DNA of 64,000 nt, taken from contig OZ038463.1 of assembly GCA_964036295.1 (NCBI GenBank), forward strand, positions 25,035,069-25,099,068, read 5' to 3'. This DNA comes from Plumapathes pennacea (taxonomy: Eukaryota; Cnidaria; Anthozoa; Antipatharia; Myriopathidae). Shown piece by piece: positions 56,522 to 64,000 of the stretch. Every line of letters starts with the position of its first letter. The stretch's first letter is position 1. Under the pieces are notes generated by a model, which worked only from the letters and a program-made list of their open reading frames with translations, did no database searches and had not been told where the DNA came from. The translations under genes and the position numbers were made by a program.

Positions 56522-59430
56522 TCACCTCGCAGCACAACACTCAAGGAAACACAACTTCGTGATTGGACGGATCAGCGTCGTGGACCTTGTAGCTATCTTT
56601 GCAGATCTGACATGGCCATCCTTTGCGGTATACACCTCTGTGACCCTGCCTAGTGGCCACAAACCGCGATGTGTACTTTCATCAACGACTAATACCAAAT
56701 CACCAGGTACTAAGTTTCTGTGCTGTTTCAGCCATCTTTGTCTTTCCTGGAGTGTTGGGAGGTACTCTCTGGTCCATCTTTTCCAGAACAAATCGGCCAG
56801 ATACTGGACTTGCTTCCACTTGCGTTTGCAGAAAAGATCTTCTTTGTTGAAGACTCCTGGTGGCAGGTTGAAGTTAGAACGCAAGAGAAGTAGGTGATTG
56901 GGTGTCAATGGCTCCAAGTCGTCGGGTTCACTGCTGTTGGGTGTCAGAGGTCTACTATTCAGAATGCCTTCGACCTCGGTCATCAGTGTTCTTAGGGTTT
57001 CATTTGTCACCACTTGTCCCTTTAGCAGCGCTCGTAGAATCTTGCGCACAGAACGAATCATGTGCTCCCAAATGCCTCCCATATGTGAGACGTTCCTCTC
57101 TGTGGAAGTTAGTTCCATTGTCACGGCGAACTTCTTTCGGGTTTCCTCGCTGATTACAGAATCTTCGGAACGCATTCACAAATCCATCGGTGTCAAGTGA
57201 ATCAACTACTTCAATGTGTAAGGCCCTCGTTAAGCATGTGAAGAGAAACCCGTAGTTCTTGACTTGGGCACGTCCTCGATGTACGTACATAGGTCCGAAG
57301 AAATCCACACCTACATATGTGAACGGCGGTTCACCTGAGGTCAGGCGATCTTCAGGTAAGTCTGCCATGATTTGCTCCCCTCGTGGTGCGCTCTGTTTTC
57401 GGCAATGAAAACATCCCCTGATCACCCTTCGAACGGCTGAACGGCCCTTGGTGATCCAGTAGTTCTGCCTCAGACTCGACAACACATTCTTGTCCCATAT
57501 GCCCGGCTACTTGGTGGTGGTGCGTAATTAGCAAATTGGTGGTGTGGTGTCGGTATGGCATAATCAGCTGGTACTTTGACTCAGTTAATCGGCACACATT
57601 TCAGTCTTCCGCCAACCCTAATCAATCCGTCTTTGTCTAAAACTGGATTCAGCTTCTTCAGTGTGTCAGATGAGCCAGAGGACTTCGTTGGTTTCTCCGA
57701 GCTTCCGGGTTTACCCACGCCAACTCCATTGAGTCCAGTGATCACTTCTGGGAAGGACCTTATCTGCACGTACTTCATGATCTGTTTCTCTGCCTCTTGA
57801 GTCTCGTCTACTGTCAGGTCACTGCAAGGTAGGAAATCCTCGAGGGAGCCTTTGTTCTTTGGTTGGAGGTGGTACTTTCCTTTAATAAACTGTTTGAACC
57901 TCATCAGCCAAGCCACGCCTTTCTTCAGCTTGTCCCAACAAGAATATCGTTGAATCATTAATTCCAGGGATTCTTGTGTCTCACACGTCGCGAGATGGGA
58001 TTGTGCTTCTTGTTTCACCTCAGGGTCGTTGTCTGGAATGCCAGAAAGATTGTGGGGTTGTTCTGGCCAGGAACTTTCTTCTTTCCAGAGAAATTCAGGA
58101 CCCTTTAACCACCGACTTTCTTCAATCATCTGTTTCGGATTTAACCCTCTGCTAGCATCATCCGCTGGATTTACTTTTGTGGGCACATGTCTCCACTGTG
58201 AAGGCTTCGAACCATCGAGAATCAGCGACGGCCGGTTGGCTACAAACTTGTGAAACCTTCTCTCATTGCTGATGTACTGCAGGACTGTCATGGAGTCTGA
58301 CCAAAACGTCGAGTCGTTGACTGCAATGTCGAGCTCATCTTGAAGCATCTTGTCTAGCTGAATGGCTACAACAGCAGCCGATAGTTCCAACCTGGGGATT
58401 GTCATCGATTTGACATGAGCAAGGCGGGATTTCCCCATAAGGAAAGCGCAGTGGATTGTGCCTTCCTGGTTTATGAGCCGCAAGTAGGTCACTGCTCCAT
58501 ACGCTACCTGCGATGCATCAGCGAAGTGGTGAAGCTGAGCGTGTGTGATTTCTTCAAAGTCACTTGGTTTGACGCATCTTTCAACTGTGATCCTGGAAAG
58601 TTCGGGTAATTCAGCCAACCATCCCTTCCACTTAACGAGATTCTCTTCTCCGATTGGATCGTCCCACCCAAGCCCTTTCTTGCATAGGTCCTGTACCAAC
58701 TTCTTAGCCGGGAGGATGGTGCCAAGAATCCGAGCGGGTCGTATATAGAACTCGTAACAGATAGTATCCCCCTGCGTTCCGTGCGTTTGTCTTTAGGGAC
58801 AATCTTGAAGCCAAATTTATCCGTCTCCAGACACCATTGCGTCCCAAGGGTTCGTTCGACTGGTAGCTCATCCCTGTCTAAGTCCAGGTTCGGAATGGAC
58901 GGTGCCCTCTCGCTCTCAGGGATGGTTTTGATCACTTCCTTCCTATTTCTCAGCCACTTCGTAAGGCGAAACTCTCCTTTCGCAAGTAACGTATGGAGTT
59001 GTTTAGCCAGGGTGGTCGCAGTGTCCACTTCCTTGACTGACTTTAAATAGTCATCGACGTAGAAGTTTCTCTTTACTGTCTGGACAACTTCTTCAAATCG
59101 CCTTGCATTGTCTTCTGCAGTTTTTCGTAAACAGAAGCCCACGACACTAGGAGAAGAAGTGCTTCCAAAAAGGTGAACATTCATTTGGTACTCGGCAGGT
59201 GTCCTTATCAAGTCACCGTCCGGCCACCATAGGAATCTCAATGCGTTGCGGTCAGGAGGTGTGGTGCGAACCTGGTGGAACATGGCTTCGACGTCAGCTA
59301 CAAGTGCTACGGGCTCCTGACGAAACCTTGTAAGGACCCCAACCAAGTTGTTCGTCATATCTGGTCCCTGGAGAAGCTGTTCGTTCAGGGAGGTGCCCTG
59401 GTACCTTGCAGCGCAATCAAAAACCACTTA
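56522..59430 (-). pseudogene. BEL/Pao pol: reverse transcriptase, RNase H and integrase, frameshifted
   Basis: Order on the minus strand is reverse transcriptase ([34 protein letters not shown], then the YVDD box in [11 protein letters not shown]), the post-polymerase YDPLGFLAP segment, RNase H ([38 protein letters not shown]), the integrase zinc region ([11 protein letters not shown]), the core ([23 protein letters not shown]), the [15 protein letters not shown] motif, and the C-terminal DUF5641-like [13 protein letters not shown]. Frame changes occur near 58620, 57590, 57450 and 57130. The last coincides with a small deletion in the integrase core. gag and protease are absent, so the 5' half is missing. 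Confidence 0.85.
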
Positions 59431-59452
59431 TTGAAGTTATTGTCGTAACAAG

Positions 59453-60285
59453 CATGAAGTGGGAAAACATAGGGAAATCCAAGCCGAATTATTGTCAATA
59501 GCTTGCTATTTCATTGGCTAAAAAGTGAGAGCTCAGGTTGTCATAATCATTTGAAGCATGGATAAATTAAATTCACAGAGGGGTCAAGGGAGTGTTGAAA
59601 ATGAAGGTTTTTCTGCTTTGGATCAATGCTGGAAATATGAGTTAGGGTACCCCAGGTCAGACTCACTGCAAATGACTGAAGTATTTATTGGGAATTCGAA
59701 GTGAATTTACCAGTGCTCAAAAATGGAAATAAGTCCAGGTTGTCCGTATTGTAAATGTTGACAACCAAGCTCGTAAAGTTTGGTTGCCCAGACTACTTTT
59801 TAATTGTCTGAAAAAAATAGTGTATTGAGTTGACCTCTTTTCGTTGGTGGTTACATACCCTAACTACATGAATGTGCACTTCCCTAGTTTTAAGTTTCTG
59901 AACTTATTCAAGTCGATTTGACTGGCATCCTCATGAATTCAGGTCTTTGTTCTTCACTCGCTGATGCACCCATGCAATTATGCCTTTTGGTTGAGAGTTG
60001 AGCTAAGGTCTGCTGGTCTTCCATGATTCTTGGGGCCTTTTTTTGTGCATATTGTTTTGTAACTGGCGTCTTTTTACAAGAATTTTCTTTGCTTTGCTGC
60101 GGGAGGATGAGCGCCCACAACAAACTGCCAGAACACTGCTATGCAGCTGCAATGACTTTGAGTGAAACCTGCATGTGTGCAGTAATCCTGATTGTTTTTA
60201 AATTTGTCTGAACTGCATGGGAATATATACATGCACCAGACATATTTTGTTCTATTTACATACTATCGCTTAAAGTGGATTTACG
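59453..60285. other. no gene seen
   Basis: No supported exon. Frames here are short and match no family. Confidence 0.35.
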
Positions 60286-60612
60286 TTGGTTTCTTTTTTA
60301 TATCACCACATCATTACCCATGATGCTCATTGCCTGATACACAGGCCCTGCTGTTTTGCACCGGCTCACATCAAAACAGTCAGGAATTATGCTTATTTTG
60401 ATCAAGCAAAGTTTTGTAAAGAGCTAAGAGCTGTTGATTTTAGCAGCCTCAGCAGCCCAGATAAAGAATGCAGTGAAGCGGACAAGTTATGGAATGCTTT
60501 TAGATGTGCCTTTGTTTCTGTTGCGGACCATCACACTCCTGGCATCCAAAAGCGCATTTGTGGAATAGATAACTGGCATTCGTCGGCGCTCTTTTCTGTT
60601 ACAGAAAGCTAG
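60286..60612 (+). pseudogene. LINE ORF2 fragment
   Basis: The plus-strand frame shows HIKTVRNYAYFDQAKFCKEL then LWNAFRCAFVSVADHHTPGI and RICGIDN. This corresponds to the linker between the LINE endonuclease and reverse transcriptase (the R-NY...F...L...W..F...D.H.P pattern). It breaks off on both sides. Confidence 0.5.
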
Positions 60613-60639
60613 GAAAACAAAGCGTTCGGAAGACGGCTA

Positions 60640-61140
60640 AGTGACACTTTATTTATACACAATATTCCATCAGTAGTACAATTGCTTTTACAATTGCTTT
60701 TCATGAAAGCCATGCAGGTAATTACATTACATTATTGTAACAAAAAAATCTACATTATCTAAAATGTAATAACAATACACTATATAAATTTACATGCTAT
60801 TAAAGTATTAACTGCTATGCTGTCAGAAAGGGAAAGTCTAAAGACATTTTGTCAGATTTCTCTAGAAGGTAGAGACTGAGTCTTGTGACCTTAAAGAGTT
60901 TGGCAGAACATTCCATAAAATAAGACCCGCGTAAGAAATACTCTTTTTCAAGTATTCAGCTTTTTGGAGTGGAAGCTTAATATCAAGCTCTTTATTTTGC
61001 AAGTTGTATGGATTGCTCTCCTTTACCTTAATAAATCTGTGTGCCAGGTATTTTGGGGCATCCCCTTTTACCGCTTTATACATCAATGGTGCCTTGTGCT
61101 GTGTTTTTAAGGTTGCCCTTGCAGTGGGTTGCAACCTTAA
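60640..61140 (-). pseudogene. LINE ORF2 C-terminal end and 3' UTR
   Basis: The minus-strand frame 61134-60862 gives KAPLMYKAVKGDAPKYLAHR, YNLQNKELDIKLPLQKAEYL and SISYAGLILWNVLPNSLR, the C-terminal motif set of CR1/L2 LINEs. The AT-rich sequence down to about 60640 is the likely 3' UTR. It is truncated at the 5' end, as LINEs usually are. Confidence 0.65.
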
Positions 61141-62205
61141 AGCAGTTACAGTGTCCCTCTTTCCTTCTGTGTCAACAATGAACTTCCAAATAAGGAACTT
61201 GTCAATTCTTAAAATTGGACATGATCGTGTAAAACTGCATGGCTATACTGTTTTACTGTTTTGTTGTTGTTTTTAGCTATACTGTTTTTAAACAAAAACC
61301 AGCTGCTGAATGAGGGTGCAACAACAGCTATTGTTGAAACAGGCTATCACATCTCCAGAAACATTTGAACTTGAAATGTTTGACAAACGCTTGAGTTACT
61401 ACTTAGGCAGAGTGGTTATAGATACCGCTTCAACCAATGTATCTGAGTTTTGAGCAATAATTGTGTGAAAGAACATTGAATAAGTAGAAGACGTGTCGAA
61501 ACTTGATCAAACTTGAACTTTTCTCTGCGGGCAGAGTGTCTCCCTTTGTCGGAAACTCTAAGGCTTTGTGTAACACGTGGCATATATGAACAGTCGGCGT
61601 TTAGCTTCGTTTTGCGTGAAGTAAAGGTTCTTTGTTTACTGTCTGAGGATACTGAATTACTAATAGGTTTGAGGCAAATGTCATGCGAGATTAAGATACA
61701 AGATCTGTCAATGAAATGTCACGAGCATAATATCATGGAACGGGGAATCCCGAATCATCAGCTACTTAGCTTTCACTAACGCTGCTTTAACAAAAGCAGG
61801 GAAGACTGGCAGGCGATTACGTCGAGAATATTTGTCACTGGATACCTCGAAGTCTTCAAAAGCTCAAGGTTGATATCCGACTATCCGAGCCTAATGTTTG
61901 CTCCACAAGCGTGATGCACGCCTTTGTTGTCACGGTATTCAAATGTCTGCAGTTTCCGATAGAGATTAATTTCGTATTGACCCAGAATTTTGCGTTAAAG
62001 CTTAATGCATAACATATTAGCGATCAGACTTGTACATGTAGGATGCGTAACTTCTGAGATGGCTTTTTCATACGAAGTAACTTCACCATGGGAAGTATCA
62101 TGTTTAAATGTGCTGCAGAGATAAGTCTAAAAAGCTTTCAATTACAGCTACTTGAACATGATGCACACGCTGGGAAGATTAGACGAGATAAGACTAAAAA
62201 GCTGT
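61141..62205. other. no gene seen; small tandem duplication at the end
   Basis: No exon supported. At 62115-62255 a unit of about 70 bp (AGATAAGTCTAAAAAGCT, then ACAGCTACTTGAACATGAT) is repeated as AGATAAGACTAAAAAGCTGT and ACAGCTACTTGTACATGAT. The 61920-61995 segment resembles 29000-29090. Confidence 0.5.
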
Positions 62206-62213
62206 TATAACAG

Positions 62214-63200
62214 CTACTTGTACATGATACATACGCAAACATTCCAACATCTGCTGCAGAGATAGGCATAAATAAGCAATATTAAAGTGAGTGGCACTGA
62301 GAAAAGCTTTTTGTTGTTGCTGTTAGGGTCTTCATTTTCCGGGGTTATAGGTCTTCGTTTACCAAGAATTACTTGGCCAATATCAATACCAAGTACGTTT
62401 TCTTTGATGTTTGGATCAAAAAGCTGCACCTGGAGTCCTTGATTATATAGTTGTGAATTGGACAGCACTCGGGCATCATGAACACTGCCTGGCCAACCAA
62501 TGACCACATCTCAAAATAAGTACCTCAAGCCTACCACTGCCTGCATCAGTATGCTGTGATAGGATTTCCTGTTTACATAATCAGTATGGTTCTCCAGTGA
62601 AGTTTGAATGGGAATATGGATACCATCAATAGCACCTGCACAAGAAGGAAATCCTCATTTGTCTTTGTAAACCCTCATGACTTCCCTCAAATCTTGACCT
62701 TTTGGTACAGACAAGAAATCCACTTGCAGCTTTCTTGTCATAGCTTTAGAAACATCTTTTGTACAAAGACAGACAAATGATGTCGAAACACCGAACAGGC
62801 TGGCTATTCTGTATTCCACGGTAGAACCCATGTAATAGAGGGCAATTGCTACCCTTTTTCTTGAGGCTTTACACATTTTTGTATCCTTACGAACAATTTC
62901 ATCTTCAATCTTGGAAACAATGTACCAAAATGTTTCTTTAGAACACGGAAATTTTCATACCACTCTTGATCAGAGAATGTTGTTTCTGCCATCTCAAACC
63001 AGTGATTGCTGCGTAGTACCATCTAAAATCGTCGATCAACAGGACAATTGTATGCGAGCATTGCTGCCATTGTCAGAAACATCATGTACCTTCGCCTCTT
63101 CCTCTTTTGCTGGAAAGTAGTTGCTAAGATGGTTGTTGTATTTCTAGAAAAATTCGCGGCAATTTCTCGTGAGATGGGCGGCTTTTTAAATTCCATGAAC
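62214..63200 (-). pseudogene. Harbinger transposase, N-terminal two thirds (degenerate)
   Basis: Minus-strand pieces in order are a basic start (MAEKFMEFKK), SNHWFEMAETTFSDQEWYEN, SRKRVAIALYYMGSTVEYRI with ASLFGVSTSFVCLC, then PSCAGAIDGIHIPIQTSLEN (catalytic Asp in AGAIDG) and VIGWPGSVHDARVLSNSQLY. Stops at about 62656 and 62511 and a frameshift near 62930 break it. The segment with the second Asp and the Glu, present in the other Harbinger relic, is not seen. Confidence 0.8.
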
Positions 63201-63513
63201 TTCTCTGCCATGTTGAATGAAAGCGCCGCATGCGCACTGACATAGAACTTCAGTATGCTGACCAAAAACGTGAGCCTGGCACCCGTACCAAAACATAACT
63301 TCATAGCAGTTAGCATGGCAGAAAAAGGGATGTGTAAACGACTTATCTGTGGTAATATTTTTGGTACGCATACCATTTTTATCCAAGACTTGTCAATTTT
63401 TTCTCTAGTGTAAATGGGCCTTGAATTACAGGTCAGATTCAATGAAAATACAAATACATGTAACAGTAATGTTGATTAAACATGTTCAGTTTGATTTCCC
63501 AGTCTTATCCGTT
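63201..63513. other. no gene seen
   Basis: No supported exon; probably the 5' part of the Harbinger element. Confidence 0.3.
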
Positions 63514-63870
63514 TTACTGATCCAAAAACCCTGCATGGTGACTTGAGCAGTGAACAAAGTGCAGAATTACATCTTTTAAGCTGTGGCTGTGACCATGGAC
63601 AACATCAGCAAAAATAGTCTGTCCTGAAGGCTGTGCAGCAAAAAACAGCCTTTCACGGTATTCAATGAGATCAGCCCTGGTTACAAGAGGATTGTTCCCG
63701 AATGTTGAATCCCTCGTAATCCATGACCCCCCTCTCTTCATACATCCGAACTACTTCAGTTGCAGTTGGAATTAATTCAGGTGCCAACTGTACTGTGTGG
63801 GCTGTCTGGACCATGTTCTCAATAGGTACACAATCTCTGGCCCAGGAATCCTATGATGATTCCATGAACA
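63514..63870 (-). pseudogene. unrecognised protein-coding-like segment with one frameshift
   Basis: Two minus-strand frames meet at a run of six G (plus-strand C at about 63726-63731). Upstream, SWARDCVPIENMVQTAHTVQ and APELIPTATEVVRMYEERG; downstream, GSWITRDSTFGNNPLVTRAD, YRERLFFAAQPSGQTIFADV and HSLKDVILHFVHC, then a stop. The composition is protein-like, and the frame change sits at a homopolymer, so it could be an assembly error or a decayed transposon protein. No family recognised. Confidence 0.3.
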
Positions 63871-64000
63871 AATCAAGTGTTCAGCAGCACCATGAGCAAC
63901 ATACATTGTAACCCAAGAAACAGTACATTATGAGTGGATCAGAAAAAGTGATATCTTCCTGACTCTGAATTTCACACAACTGGCGCTTAATTGGGTAATT

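Noticed and set aside
36556-59430. Idea that the two BEL/Pao pieces (36.6-37.5 kb and 56.5-59.4 kb) are halves of one element
   Set aside because: Both are on the minus strand, but the 5' (protease) piece lies downstream of the 3' (polymerase) piece, so the order is wrong for a simple split.
59908-60123. Lys/Gln-rich minus-strand frame
   Set aside because: No recognisable domain; might be part of an unknown relic but cannot be supported.
1-64000. Search for CRISPR arrays, rRNA and tRNA genes
   Set aside because: No spaced direct-repeat array, no conserved rRNA core and no tRNA-like TTCGA/T-loop context with paired stems was found by eye; the genome is animal.

Overview
The window looks like nuclear DNA of an anthozoan cnidarian, most likely a stony coral. 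The genes have spliced exons with GT/AG borders, and the DNA is AT-rich. Secreted collagen plus SUEL-lectin architecture is present. Transposon families typical of coral genomes dominate: TTAA-flanked MITEs whose ends read CCCTKTCACTCCCAAG, Harbinger, hAT, piggyBac, BEL/Pao, Ty3/Gypsy, CR1/L2-like LINEs, and multicopy integrase and alpha-kinase fragments. Species cannot be named from the sequence. I saw no bacterial gene organisation, CRISPR array, rRNA or tRNA.

Layout. (1) 0-24.5 kb is the gene-bearing part. A minus-strand ubiquitin-like/ankyrin protein exon (340-1892) is followed by a plus-strand secreted collagen-lectin gene in three exons (5363-8250). Next comes a repeat-rich desert (8.3-15.2 kb) and an intronless minus-strand MYND zinc-finger protein (15235-17460). 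A five-exon minus-strand single-pass membrane protein with Sel1-like repeats (20091-23459) is arranged head to head, 155 bp apart, with a small plus-strand gene (from 23615). (2) 24.5-48.5 kb is mostly transposon graveyard. It holds a minus-strand LINE broken by insertions (26.8-33.2 kb), a Harbinger fragment, a piggyBac pseudogene inserted into a BEL/Pao fragment (34.5-37.5 kb), a complete but internally deleted Ty3/Gypsy element with both LTRs (38446-43087), a hAT pseudogene, an alpha-kinase pseudogene and integrase fragments. (3) 48.5-53.1 kb carries a multi-exon minus-strand gene that combines Cys-rich modules, an RNase H-like DDE-type core and a C2H2 finger. It is frameshifted once and appears internally shortened. 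(4) 54-64 kb is again transposon debris: a second hAT pseudogene, a BEL/Pao pol region with a probable LTR, LINE ends and a second Harbinger pseudogene.

Promoter-level features seen directly are a perfect CRE/ATF palindrome just upstream of both the ankyrin and MYND genes, a pair of opposed CCAAT boxes in the bidirectional promoter, and a degenerate 20-bp minisatellite immediately upstream of the DDE/C2H2 gene.

The host genes share no evident pathway. The most interesting items are the DDE/C2H2 gene, the collagen-lectin precursor with dibasic sites, the head-to-head Sel1 gene pair, the MYND finger inside a Gypsy polyprotein, and the match between a local piggyBac end and the dispersed TTAA MITEs. 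Family names are from memory of conserved motifs; no database search was possible.
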